From Maylandia zebra (taxonomy: Eukaryota > Chordata > Actinopteri > Cichliformes > Cichlidae), in NCBI RefSeq assembly GCF_041146795.1, contig NC_135167.1, positions 28,877,454 through 28,941,453 of the forward strand: DNA of 64,000 nucleotides, in the 5' to 3' direction. Position numbers and translations under genes: made by a program. The notes beneath the pieces were generated by a model. It was not told where the DNA came from, ran no database searches, and worked only from the letters and a program-made list of their open reading frames with translations. Shown here in pieces: positions 12,481-24,925 of this stretch. How positions within the stretch are numbered: position 1 is the stretch's first letter; each line of letters opens with the position of its first letter.

Positions 12481-12667
12481 AAATCAGAATAAAAGAAACC
12501 CTTTCATTGAGAAAACACATGAATTAAACAAAGTGGTGTGTTTTTTGTTTTGCACCTTAGGACCACCGTACCCTGGACCAAACCTTCCACAACAGTTCTT
12601 ATTAGCACTTATTTCCACATTCTCATGAAATATGCATTTCACTATCACTGATGTAGGAGAAATCCCA

Positions 12668-12715
12668 CCTTTCATGTCACATGTGCTGTTAACCCAGCAC
12701 ATGTGACATGAAAGG
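12668..12715. repeat. Perfect inverted repeat, 21-bp arms, 6-nt loop
   Basis: Arm 12668-12688 and its exact reverse complement 12695-12715 flank TTAACC. The flanks do not pair further, and there is no transposon end or gene association. It would fold into a stable hairpin on either strand. Confidence 0.95.
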
Positions 12716-13733
12716 AGGAAATGTCATATGAGCGAGAGGACCATTAGCTATTCCTTTATGCACATTCTTTGAAATCCTCCTCAGAGGGGATCACTTGTTT
12801 TGGGTCCCACATTATGGATTACTTATCCATGACTGCACAATATCAGACAAACTGGCCTCTCTTTTAGTTCCTCTCACTAATTGCAGGAAGTGAGAATCCA
12901 TGTTTTGCTTTATTTCTTTTAGAGTTTCTTTTATTGGTTGTTCAGTCTAGCTGACCGTGAGTGACCTTAATACCACTAAGCATTTGTAGTTGCTGTGACA
13001 TATGTTTGATATGAAATTTGTTATGTTCCCTTTATTATGATTTGTGAGTTCATGAGCACCCCCTAATATTTTATCATCTAACTGCCATTGTCTGGTCAAA
13101 ACATGCTGGAGGTTCGTGTCAGTTTTTTGTGTACTTATGAAATGGCAGTGCAGTAACTCATTAAAATAGATGTTGAATTGGTTAAAAATGTAATTAGTCT
13201 AACTAGGTGATTTGTTAATTGATCATAAGTGTAAGCAGGAGAGAATGCAAACTTTACACGTATATGTATGCGTGTTTATGTGTATTAACGTAGATGTGTG
13301 TCTGTTTTAAGTTTGTTTTTCTTTAGTTTAAGCTTTTTAATACTGCCGGCCATTAGTTTCTATTCCCCATTCTTTTTCTCTTCCCTTGTTTTGTCTTTAA
13401 GACAGATGACATAAAATCTACGGAACAGAATGTAACGAGAGGCTGAGTACGGACAAGGAGCGAACTACTTGAATTCAACTCCGTTGAATTTTGTTGAAGA
13501 TCAAGACCAGTTTCCTTAAAAGTGAGCTTTCTGAGCTCTCCCTGCTCGTTCAGTATCAGAGTCAAAGGTTCTTATGACACTCAAGGCAAACATAGATGGC
13601 GTAATGTTAGCTTATAACCTGTGCTTGTTGGGTTTTTTTCAGCTGGCTTGTTGTCAGCTTTTCAGAGTGGAGACGGTTGCTCTTCTATGCTGTTGACAAT
13701 AACAAAATTGAGACAATATCAATTTGACATGCT

Positions 13734-13783
13734 TTTTATGTATGTGAGCAGAAACATGCTAGTTTCTGCTCACATACATAAAA
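13734..13783. repeat. Perfect inverted repeat, 22-bp arms, 6-nt loop
   Basis: Arm 13734-13755 and its exact reverse complement 13762-13783 flank ATGCTA. It has the same geometry as the hairpin 1 kb to the left but unrelated sequence. Confidence 0.95.
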
Positions 13784-15289
13784 TGTAATTAGTCAGAACC
13801 AAGATGTCCAGATGGCGGCAACATAGCGGTTTCCAATAACTGGCCTGCTCTTATGCATTTTTAATGGATTATTACCAAGTTTATGTGAACGCATCAGTTC
13901 GTTGGAAGACGTAAATACACACAAATCGATCTATATTTTTTAGTAAAACATTCATTTTTTTTAATCACATAAGGTTGAAGCAATGATCGACTGTATCTTT
14001 AATGGCTGGATGAGTCATATGACATTTGTCACCTAAATCTTTTTCCTTTTTTTTAAATGGCAACAATCTTTGAAATGTGGTGTGCATTCAAAAAAACCTT
14101 TTCTGTGCAATTATAAAAAAACAAATCATGTTTTTTTATGTGGTTTGTGACATTGTGCTTCCTAAGACCAAGTTGTGCCATCGCAGCATGAAAAAGGAGA
14201 GCATTTTAGGTACTTAGGATGTAATCTGCATGTCGGCGAGACAAAATGGGAGTATTCAATGGCATTACTGTAAGGAGGTTAATGAGGTATGGGTAAACCG
14301 TCCACCCCACACTAAAGCTTGATGCTCTGCCGGGTCTCCTTCCTCCACACACTGAGGCCTCTGTGATCTAGAACTGGCAGGCTTACTGTGTCATTGTTCG
14401 TCTATCAGAGGCTCTCATTAGTGATTTTCTTTCTGCTTTTTTGAATAAGCTCTTATTGCCTTACAGAGGCAGTCAGGGGTTAACCACTCCTCCATGTATC
14501 ACATCGGATGTGGCTATGTTTTTTTTTTTTTGTTCTTGTCTCTGGGTTAGAGTAAAGCTCAAAGATGCGAAGGAATTCCTGTCAGTTATGTCACCCTGCA
14601 AGCCAACAAGCAGGACTCTGTGACCACAAATCTAATAAAGAAGAATTTCGAGCTGTTTTACTGTTTCAGTGCACTCTGATCACCTCTGAAGTGCGAAGTA
14701 TACTGTGCATCCTTTTACAGTGCAGGGTTCTCCTGGCATTCATGTGGATTTTACTTTGTAGACCCTCAAAACATAGCTGCCACTCCCTGACAGTGCACCA
14801 CACGACACTGCAAGTAGTAGAGGCACCCATATGGAAAAGATATATATAAATCTTATAAAGTTTGTATCTGTCTTGTGTGAAACTTGTATGAAAAGCATAT
14901 AAGAGTGAAAACAGATATAAGATCCCTTGAAAAATTATATAATGAAACTTGTATGTTTTGGATACTTACTAAAACAATGTATGAAAGTAATGAGAAAGTG
15001 GCCACTTTCATGAGCAAATCACATATAAGTTTTTACTATTTCTTTCCATATGGGCACTGCCAACATTTGGGGGCACAAAGGGGACTTACACTATACTAAG
15101 GGGATGCTTTTAACATTGTGGACAACAGAAGTAAAATGTATTCAGTGTATGGGAATTATTAGGGCAAAATCTACAGTGTATTAAAGATTTCAGGGAATGA
15201 AGATGATGTACTACAAATTAAATGCTAAAAGTAAAATTATTTATTCAAGATCTTCAGTCAGCCAGCATACAACTTCGATATCACTGTTT
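13784..15289. other. Intergenic, no gene seen
   Basis: No exon-like similarity. A 16-bp perfect palindrome (GAAAGTGGCCACTTTC) occurs at about 14994-15009. Confidence 0.5.
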
Positions 15290-15478
15290 TTATTATTTAG
15301 ACCGTGCCCTTGATCCAACACAGCTGATTCAAATGGCTAAATGATCTCCACAACACGTTTTGTAGTTCTCCAGAGGCCTGGTAATGAACTAAGCATTTGA
15401 TTCAGGTGTGTTGACTCAGGGTGAGATCTGAAACGAGCAGGACACCGGCCCTCACGGCCTGGAGTTCCCCACCCCGAT
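15290..15478. repeat. Teleost interspersed repeat ending GGCCTGGAGTTCCCCACCCC
   Basis: The stretch has ATCCAACACAGCTGATTCAA, CCAGAGGCCTGGTAATGAAC and GACACCGGCCCTCACGGCC, a familiar arrangement for a widespread fish repeat, probably a non-autonomous DNA element. Family name not determined. Confidence 0.5.
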
Positions 15479-17333
15479 TTAGACCCTGGTTGTTCCACAC
15501 TAAATTACTACTTAAAAATAAAATTAAGTGAGATGACCAGCGTGTTTGCAAATGTTAAAATACCTCCTTGAAATGTCGCCTTCATGTGCCTACACGTAAT
15601 CACTAAATGGTATTCCTAAAAACTTAGATTTAAGTCTCTTATTTCTGTCTGTTTGGTATGCTGTCCATTTTGGATGAGGCTATAAGACAGAGGATCAACA
15701 CTCCCACCATGCGGCTCCAGTAATCTGCTGCCAAATGCAATCAAACCCCCAAACACACCACGCAAAATTTTAAAAACCCAATTTGTTAAGTTAAATATTC
15801 ACATTGGACTTGTTTTTCTTTCACCTGCACCCTTTAGAGGTCACCACAGGACATCATTTGCCCGTAGCCATACCACACCCCTGCAATCATGAACCCTCTC
15901 TGTGATCTTCCTCTTTTAAAAATTCTTCCTCTTTTCACATCCCACTCAAAAATGAAGGAATCTCTGTATGTGTGTTAGTTCCATTACTTTAAATATCTTA
16001 TTTATTTTGCAGTTTTTGGTTTGAAGTCAGGGAATGATGACATTTGGGGTTCATGCATGAGATCATGTGTGAGTGAAAGTAGACGATGAGACGATGAGAC
16101 AACGAGAAAGCTCCGTTGTAAACAACAACAACAACAACAACAACAAAGAAAGAACCAGAACTTGCACTCATTTTTTAAAGTTCCTTTTTACTTTGAAAAG
16201 GTTAACAAAAAGCAGTCGTGTTTCTCATGAGAAGAATGACCATAAGGCGCAAAATATACATGTAGTTTGCTTATAAAAAGACAGTCAAGGTTTTCAAATG
16301 ATTTTTATATGTTAGAGTGCAAACTGGGTGATGTTGTGCTAAAGAAAAGGAGTGGCTTTTATTTCTTTGGCTAACCAAAGGTGACATTAAAAAATAAAAA
16401 TAAAAAAGGCGAGGCATGTGACATGTCATGTCATTATAACACTTTTTTTGATGACAGTGTCCTTTTCATGTCAATCAAATTTATACTTCCTGCTTTTGGC
16501 ACGTATGTGGAGTCAGAAGATTACACAAGAGATACTTCACTGCTTAAATATAACAGTCAGTACTTGGAGTGTAAGCAGGCTGAAATATGATACTTTATAC
16601 TAGACCTGCAACCCTTTTTAAAATAGTAGTGATGCATCATCTTTTCAGTAATAAGAAGTAAAATAAGAGTATTAAGAACAATATGTAAGAACTTACTAAA
16701 ATCACTGGAAAAACAACATTTAGTAAACAAGACCGGGTCAGTGAAAAACCAGTTTACAAACCCCAAATACCCAACTGAGCCAACTGTAAAGAACAACATG
16801 CGTGAAACAAAAGTAAAGAAACAATCAGTGCATTTCGGAAAGAAGTAACTGTCAAACTTCTCCGCTGACCTTGCGATTTATAAATATTAAAGCTCTGGAG
16901 GCACCAGGCATAGTGATTGAATGAATTAAAAGAGGTCATACTTATAGACTGCCCCTTTGTTGCAGTGGTGATGTGCATATCCTGAAAGTTCAGAGGCAAC
17001 GTTCAGCATGCATTTCAAAATAACATCAGCGATGAATTCAACAAATGCAGCACTGCAGTCAGTAGTTCATCTTTATGGAGGGCCCAAATCAAAAACCAAT
17101 ATACAAATAAATGATATATAAACAAATGTATATCATTTATAAAATGCGACAGAAACACAATCCAGTCACAGGTTTGGACAAACTTTTGACTGGTTTAATT
17201 TAATTTGCATCTGTATTTATTTACCTTTGTATTAATAATCTTTTTTTAAATTTAATTTTTACCAGTGATATTTCCGTTTTATTATAAACTAATCATTCAT
17301 TTTTTAAATATTCATATTTATTTATTGTTATGT
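15479..17333. other. Intergenic, with a CAA microsatellite and a short inverted repeat
   Basis: No gene seen. (CAA)n lies at about 16121-16147. A 12-bp perfect inverted repeat pairs 17107-17118 with 17129-17140 across a 10-nt loop. Confidence 0.55.
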
Positions 17334-17339
17334 TTTATT
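17334..17339 (-). terminator. slc39a1: Candidate poly(A) signal for slc39a1
   Basis: AATAAA on the minus strand about 590 bases past the stop at 17929. A second AATAAA lies at 17321-17326. Confidence 0.35.
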
Positions 17340-17928
17340 TTCCCTCTTACACAACAACCCCCAGTACCAATTCTCCCTTGAAAATCCATGTTTAAGCACA
17401 AATGCATAAAACACTTAAAAATATGTAATAAATAAATGGCAACACATGATTTAGTTGGGCGGTGGGTTAAATAAAACACAAATATGAAACCATATGGAAG
17501 CACTCTTGAAAAAGTACATTAAAATAAAAAAAATTGGTGAATTACCACAAAGTTAAATACAGATGCAAATTAGAACGGAAATATTAGGATGTGTCACATT
17601 TTAGAAACAAGTTAGCCTACAATTATTTTTAATACTATTTGATGTATTTTATAGCATTTGTTGACATTGATTCTTCATGTCTTGGTCCTCTGTATTTCAA
17701 TATGCAATACTGTAAAAGTTAAAACGTAAATCAATAAAATGCCAAATGTTGTCACGCTCCTTTGATATGAACGACTCCAGGAGTAGGTGTGACCCTGTGG
17801 CAGCAAAGCTACGTCTTCCTTCAAGTTTGTCTCTGTGTACCAAAGTGAAGTGAATCTGTGGGAGCTGTACAACAGATGCAAGGGATATCCTGACGGAAAT
17901 GTCAGCCGAAAGTAACGAAATGTCAGTT

Positions 17929-20900
17929 TCAACCCAAAAATGTCAAACCTGCCATGATGGTGAAGCCGAACAGGATGAACATCACCTTAAGGAGCTGATT
18001 CCCGGGGGAATTCAGCTCATGCGGGAGAATCTCCAGGAAAGTGATGTAAACAAACGTGCCTGCAGCGAGCCCCTCCAGCACTGCCTGGATCAGAGGTCCG
18101 GCTGTCAGCTGAGCCTCCATCACACCGATGCCGATGGCGATGCCTAAAGGAGACATCAAGGCAAACACTACGATGTAAGCGGCAACCCACAGTGGGTGAA
18201 CTGTGCTCTGGATCAGCTTCACAGACAGGCTGAACACGATGATGCTCTTATGAACAAGAATAGCGATGCAGATCTCCAGTACCTGGAAAAAATAAAGACA
18301 TTTTGCGTATATTTAGATTTACTTTGTGTTATAAAGCTGTAATTACAATGAAACAAACAACAGCATGTAGATGACTAGCTGTACTAAGGCTGGGGCTAAA
18401 TTATAGAAGTTTAATGGTAGCAGGAATTCCGTCATTATTAAAAGGAATCTATTCTGTGACATGTTTTAATTATTATGTGTTTAGTTCTAACAAATTCACC
18501 AGCTGCCATAGAAGAAGCCGTTTTATAAAACACAAATTTATGACAGCTACTGCAATGGGCTCCGATAAGTGTTTCAGCTATTTTAATATGGAATTCATTT
18601 AGTGAGTGGTACAACAAATGATTTTTTCCTGGGAGTAATTGAGTAATGCAGTCCATTACTTTTAATAAAAGTGTTCTGTGTAGTATGTGTAATAATGACT
18701 GTGAGTCACGACTCCAACACTGATCACAGGAAAGAGGGGGAATACCTCAACAAACATGCACAAACATTTGACCCACAGCATGCAATAAATTTGTGTGAAT
18801 GTAATTTGCTTTTTGCAGCTTAGCAATGGCGGTGACTCTGAAAATGGAGCCAATAACAACCCAGCGAGAATCAATGAGGAACCGAATCGATATATTCTAA
18901 TCAATTCCCATCCCTAGCAATATTTGTAGAGTAGTGTGCAAAAGTCTTAAGCCATCCTGGGGACTTACTGAAACGTCCAAACATACATACAAATACAACG
19001 TATTTATATAATTGTAAGGAGCTAGAACATCAATATGTGGTATAACCAACGTTACTCTTTTGGTTGTGTGTTTTGTTGTTGGTTTTTTTAAGCATAAAGG
19101 AGACAGCCTGCTGAGAAATGCTCTTTGGAAATCACCTTGGTGGTGAAAAAAACAATATAATGTCAAACTGTGTTATCTTTGGCAACAAATCACACGTTTA
19201 TACAACAGACTGCTGGTAACAAAGTGCCTAAAGATACAATTAAAATAGGTTCTTTGATAAGTTTATGCTTGAATGATTCATATGTAGGGATGGGTACCGG
19301 TGTCCGGTGCATAAACGGTAGTAACCAGACCGAAAAGCAGCGCACATTTCGGTGCTTTATTTTGGTGCTTTTTTTTTCCTGAGCTGTGATACACTTCTAG
19401 CCAATCATTTTACGTTTCCGAGGATAGTAGGCGGGTCCAGGTACGTACGTTCTTTTAGAGCAGAGCTACAGATTAAAAATGTCCAAGGCGAAGCGGTCAA
19501 AAGTCTGGCTGTACTTCACAGCAGAATATGCAAACTCAGCAGCCTGCAACAAGTGCTTTAAGGTGATACTGTGGTACTGTCAAAGGAGGTAACACCTCAA
19601 ATCCGATGAAACACCTGGCGACGCATAGCGTTTTTTTTAAAAAGCCAAGAAATGCGCCGTATGATAGCTTGCTGCGAGACCTCACACCGAGCACATCTAC
19701 TGCGGGTGGGTTGCCTGTTATGCATCATCCCCCAAAAACATGAAGAGGAGAGTCCTGGCCCCTAGCCCTGCCAGTGTAGCAGAAATGATGAGGATGATGA
19801 TGGCAGCAGCAGCCGTTCTTCTCTGGGTGAGTAGCTTAATGTTGTTCGTGTGTAATTTACGTTGAGTAGGCTAACCACGTTATTACATTAATGCATGTAA
19901 GGTGAACTAGCAAACATCATCATAGCTACATGCCGCTGTCTTCTTGTTTGATGGCAGATACTCCCTTCACCCTGGCCAAAAAGGCTAAAATGACCAAAGA
20001 AAAAGTGGAAAACAGTTAAACATGAGAGGTTTTTGGACAAAGTTTGTGTTTTTTCCATTGTTTAAGCACTGCTTCCAGCCAAGAGTGATACCATATATGC
20101 CCCATAGCTGCAGAAAAGGCTAACATTGTTATCTTTTTACAAAAAACAGCTGAACATGAGAGGTTTTTGGACCAATTTTGTGTTCTCCATTCTTTAAGCA
20201 CCGGTTTGAGCACCGGCACCGTTTCAAAAGTACCGATTTGGCACCGGTATCGGATAAAACCTAAACGATACTCATCCCTATTCATATGTCAGTGTTAAGT
20301 GGCTTAACAAAAAATAAACATTGTACTGAAAATGGTCAGGTACAGGGAGTGGACCGAAAATGGGTGAAAAAGCAGCCAATGTCCAAAGAAACAGAAAAAG
20401 TGTTAGAAAGCTTGGAGAGCTATTGCTCTAGACCAGAGCAACATATAAGGAAACTGGGGTTTACTCAAGACTTTTGTACAGTACAGTTACATTTTATGTA
20501 TTGTATATATTGTTCTCAGTTGTAAAGTACAGCTGAACACACACATCAAATTTTCATGTGAATGAAAGATGCTGACTGAAATTCTGCTAAAGCTGCTTGT
20601 GCTGTCATTCGATCAGTAGAAATAAATCCGACTCATTTTGCTGCCAAAGTTTTCTGAAGCTCTGAACTGAAACTTGCTCTGCAAACATGACTTCAACTTC
20701 ACCTGAGCATTAATTTCCCAAATAAATGCTGACACGGGTTTGACACGTAGCAAGAGAGAGGTGCGATTACGAGCCTTTAAAAGTTTGTGTGGATTAAGAA
20801 GAAAAAAAAAAAAAAAAAAAAAAGAGCACGCGATCACAGTTACCGTCAGGTGATTTGGTCTGTCTTACCTTCGAGTCAGTGCTTTGCAGGCCAATAGCAA

Positions 20901-23183
20901 GACCCTCAAAAACTGAATGGAGTGAGAGAGACAGGAAGAGCATGAAGGAACGAAAGGAGGAGTGAGCCTGTAAGTCTACATGAACGTGGTGGCCGCTGCT
21001 CTCCAGATCACGGGCTGTGGCTAGCCCGTGGCCGTGCCCATGGTCATGCAAAAGGGGAGCACTCTCCTCACGAGCCCCTCTCATCTCCCGGAAGCTCTGG
21101 ACAATCTTCTCCAGTATGAGGACCATGAAGAAGCCGGCAGCTATGATGAACTCTGGAAGGGGAAAGGGGGTCTTTTTAAGACCAGATACAGAGATTCAAC
21201 AGTTAGCGGGGTCAATGTGGTAAAATCAAGAATTAGTGAATAGATGTTTAACACAGGAAGGAAATAGTAGACAGGATATCTACTGTAGAAGATGAAAATA
21301 GATGAAATAGAAAATATCAGCATTAATAGGAGTAATAGTATTTTGAGCTATAACAAACAGCCTTTCAATCTTGCGGTTTCACATGACTGTGGAGCAAATA
21401 TGTTTGAATTTTGGACCACAAATACTTTGAACAGGTGACAATCTGAAAATCTGAGGTTGTTCATGCAAAAAAATAACATTAATTGGGAATACAGATCAAT
21501 GCATTGTAAATATATGATATATTATCTTATATTATATTGTTTCCTTTATGAGTTCGTCTAAATCATTATTCCGAGATACCTCCACCTCCCGAGCATCCAG
21601 CACTGTGCCAATGTCTGACAGATAATCCGGAATGATGTCGAGCAGACATGCTGCCAGGAAAACCCCACCAGCAAAGCAGCTGATCAAACTGAGAACCATG
21701 CGATGAATATCTGCAAAGAGGAAGACAAAACATGCTTTATGTTTCAGCACAAACTTAAACACAGCAGTAAAACCTTGTCCTATATAATGGCTTTTTTATT
21801 GGTTTATTTAGCCTTCTATAACCAGGAAACCCAATGGAGATCAAATTTCTTTCACAACAGAGGCCTGGCCAGATGGCAGTCTGTATTACTCCCCTAGCTG
21901 TACTAGCTTATATGTTGATTTCTTTTATTAGAACATAACAGATAAAAAGCCCATGCTACTGACTAGTATGCAAAATGTATTGCTGGGAATCTAATAAACT
22001 ATGACCTGTCACTAAAACATACTGTTTACAAATAAAGAACACTGACAATGATGTCATCATTTTTGAACACAGGAGGGGCCGGGCTCTTGTTAAATCACTA
22101 CTAGCCTTCAGCTTCATCTGATCGTTCAGTAGAACCTAAACCTAAATCTGAAAGATTAATGGTACATGTCCAACTATAAATCACGGGATTTCCCTCCACC
22201 CTTTGAATTGTTGGAACATCATGTGACACGCTCATGAGCAATGATGACTCAAAAGAGGACTCCAGCAGCAATAAGCCAGAATTGATGCTTTCACTTCCTT
22301 GTAAGAAAGCCGAACTTAACTCACCTCTATAACACATTTTTTTCAAATTCATATTTTCACTTTTGTGTTCTAGAAATGTGACATCAGAGTTTTAACCTTC
22401 ACAGCTATCAGGTGACTGAAGCCAGAGGTCAGAGGATGGTTCACTTGATTGGACAGATTAACCCTTTAGACTGACATAAATGACTGCTGTGATATTAGAA
22501 ATAATAAACCGTCAAAATGTAGACATTAAAATATCTACAGCATTATCTTGCCCTCCACGTGTGAGACCCACCCTGTTTTTCAACACTTGTGCTGCGCATG
22601 TTCAGTTTCCAGGACCGGGCTAAAAAAAATCAACTGCAGCACTTAAAACATTTCAGCGAGGTGATATGTGATCATGTGATCCACTGGAAGCTACAACGGT
22701 GAAACCATTGAGCTCCTGTAACTGGGCTTTTCTGAAGCTACACTAAACTTCGTTTACATTTCTTGCAAATTAAGGTTTCCGCCTTTATCTGTAAATGGCA
22801 GCAAATCCCAAAAGAGGCAGGAATACCTTACAGGAATGAGCAACTTCTCCCGTTTAGCTCGGCATTGGTGACATCGAGACACAACTAACAGAGAACAAGT
22901 AATATTAATAATTTGTTCCCCCTTTCCGCCTTTTGAGCTGAGATTGGTGAGATCTCGGTATTTGAAAATCAGATTATAGCAGTCACATATTTTATCCTCT
23001 CAAATACAGATACTGCTGCTATTAGCAGCTGCTTATGCCATTCCTTTTTCATATTAGTGTGTACCAACCTGTCCCATTTGTCTCTCTGAACCATTTGATC
23101 CGAGCGGGGATAAATCCAAAAAGAAGAGTTAGGAGCAACAACCCGATCAGAGCGCCGATTTTCACCTGGAACAGATACTCCAT
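17929..23183 (-). CDS. slc39a1: ZIP-family zinc transporter, SLC39A1-like
   Basis: ZIP1-type proteins import zinc across the plasma membrane. Exons in transcript order: 23183-23069, 21710-21580, 21171-20869, 18282-17929, all GT-AG, joined frame 903 bp (300 aa plus stop). Exon 1 starts MEYLFQVKIGALIGLL (TM1) and ends in FIPARIKWFRETNG. Exon 2 has SCFAGGVFLAACLLDIIPDY (TM2). Exon 3 has EFIIAAGFFMVLILEKIV (TM3), a histidine-rich cytosolic loop HDHGHGHG, and TM4 with the metal-site motif HSVFEGLAIGLQ. Exon 4 has TM5 with the paired motif VHKSIIVFSLSVKL and the C-terminal ZIP signature VLEGLAAGTFVYITFLEILP. The gene looks intact. A hAT element sits in the last intron and a 22-nt A run lies about 45 bp past the exon 3 donor. 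SLC39A1 fits better than SLC39A2 or A3 by N-terminus and loop length. Confidence 0.93.
18830..18916. repeat. Short DNA-element remnant in the slc39a1 last intron
   Basis: The stretch ends CGATATATTCTAATCAATTCCCATCCCTAG; the final CCATCCCTA is the reverse complement of the TAGGGATGG terminal motif seen on the intact hAT element 370 bp to the right. Only one end is visible. Confidence 0.45.
19285..20280 (+). mobile_element. hAT transposon derivative with 8-bp target duplication and BED-finger relic
   Basis: The element begins TAGGGATGGGTACCGGTG and ends ATACTCATCCCTA, so the ends are inverted repeats (TAGGGATGGGTA against TAGGGATGAGTA). It is flanked by identical TTCATATG copies at 19277-19284 and 20281-20288, the 8-bp duplication expected of hAT insertion. 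From about 19477 a frame reads MSKAKRSKVWLYFT, then ACNKCFK, and after a one-base shift GGNTSNPMKHL: the C-x2-C and histidine parts of a BED zinc finger typical of hAT transposase N-termini. No catalytic domain remains. It also holds a near-duplicate pair at 20018-20070 and 20153-20203. It lies in slc39a1 intron 3. Confidence 0.92.
20802..20823. repeat. 22-nt A tract
   Basis: A near-pure adenine run in the slc39a1 intron close to the exon 3 donor at 20868. On the sense strand of the gene it is a T tract. Confidence 0.9.
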
Positions 23184-23493
23184 CGTGTAGTGTCAGTTCA
23201 GGACTGAGGTACAAATATTAGGTTAACATCGGCGCAAGACGACGACTCCAGCAAGTTCCAACTAAAGAATCTGACAGACGAGCCGCCGCTGCCGCAGGGT
23301 TGTTATTTAGACAAGAGCAGGCTACGAGGACCGTGAAGGGACAAAAGTGGCGTGGCTAAAAACAAATGAGGAAAAAAGCGAATTTTTACTCTTTACTGTT
23401 TTATTGTAACAATGCTTCTCTAATAATGATTTTAATGCTGCTACCACAATCTCAACCTCTACTGCTACCACTAACAACAACAACAACAACAAC

Positions 23494-23557
23494 ATTATTA
23501 TTATTATTATTATTATTATAACTACAACAACAACAACATTATTATTGTTGTTGTAGT

Positions 23558-23584
<27 letters not shown>
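23494..23584. repeat. Perfect 38-bp-arm inverted repeat of ATT/AAC microsatellite
   Basis: Arm 23494-23531 consists of ATT units, then ATAACTACAACAAC. Arm 23547-23584 is its exact reverse complement. The 15-nt spacer is AACAACATTATTATT. Additional AAC units precede the left arm from about 23473 and AAT units follow to about 23595. It lies about 310 bp upstream of the slc39a1 start codon. Confidence 0.95.
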
Positions 23585-23597
<13 letters not shown>

Positions 23598-23769
23598 CCA
23601 AGTCCTGCTTAATAATAAAACCTATGCGGAAAACTATATATACAAAATCCCACTTTAAATATCGTATAATCACTGTGGTTGAATTTTTTTTCTATTACTT
23701 TTAATAGATCAAAGCTATTTCTTGTTAAAATTTTAAACTGTGGTTGTGGTGCTAACTGCTAAACGTTAG

Positions 23770-24925
23770 GGAGAAACAGACCAACTGTGTGGGGTGATGG
23801 AGCATATCTTCAACCTAAACCTGAGGCTGGGGAGAGTTCCACAGCTCTGGAAAACCCTTCTGTGTTGTACCAGTGCCAAAGACTCTACGTCCGAAGGCTC
23901 TGACATCCCACCTGATGCAGACCCTGGAGCGGCTGGTCCTAGCTCAGCTTCGGCCTCTGGTGAGCTCATCACTGGACCCACTTCAGTTTGCCTACCAACC
24001 TGGCATTGGAGTGGATGATGCTGTCACTCACCTTCCACATCGTTCCATCTCTCAGCTGGAGACTGCTGGGAGCATTGTGAGAATCATGTTCTTTGATTTC
24101 TCCAGCGCCTTCAACACCATTCTTCCCACAGTTCTGAAGGAGAGCTGGAGTACACAGTGGACCATCACCTCACGTCATGGATACTGGGTCTACCTCACCG
24201 ACCGACCACAGTACATGAGAACTCAGAGCTGTGTGTCACACAGGGTGTCTCCAGTACAGGGGCCCCACAGGGAATGTTTTTGGCTCCGTTACTCTTCACC
24301 ATCTACACTGCAGACTTCTCCCACAACTCCCAGTGCTTCCTTCAGAAGTTCTCTGATGACTCTGCAGTATTCGGCCTCATCACTGATGGGGATGACAGGG
24401 AGTACAAAGAACTGACCCAAGACTCTGTGGACTGGTGCCAGCAGAACTACCTCCAGATCAACACTAGAAAAACCAAGGAGCTGGTGGTAGACTTCTGCAG
24501 GCACAAACATCCTCCACTGCAACCACTGAACATCCAAGGTATGGACATTGAGGCTGTGGATAGCTACAGGTACCTTGTTGTTGAACAATAAACTGGCCGG
24601 ACTCATAATTCAGATGCAGGCTGTACCTGCTGTGGAGGCTCAGGTCTTTTGGAGTGAAGGGCCCACTCCTGAAGACCTTTTATGACTCTGTGGTGGCCTC
24701 AGCCATCTTTTACAGTGTGGTCCGCTGAGGCAGCAGCATCTCTGTTGGGGACAGGAAGAGACTGAACAGGGTGATCCGGAGGGCCAGCTCTGTTCTAGGA
24801 TGCTCTCTGGACAGAGTGGAGGTGCTGAGTGACAGGAGAATGGTGGCTAAGCTGTCATTTCTGTTGGACAACATCTCCCACCCCATGCAGGAGACCCTGA
24901 CAGCACTGTGGCATTTTAAACCATG
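23770..24925 (+). mobile_element. Decayed LINE reverse transcriptase (Rex1/L2/CR1-like)
   Basis: In pieces over three frames the plus strand encodes LRLGRVPQLWK (23820), LDPLQFAYQPGIGVDDAV, motif A as FFDFSSAFNTILP (about 24090), motif B region GAPQGMFLAPLLFTIYTADF, and motif C as FSDDSA in place of the common YADD/FADD (about 24350). These are followed by DWCQQNYLQINTRKTKELVVDF and, after another shift, a C-terminal part with LLKTFYDSVVASAIFY and RRASSVLGC. Several frameshifts and stops make it inactive. No endonuclease domain is present, so the copy is 5' truncated. Confidence 0.9.
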
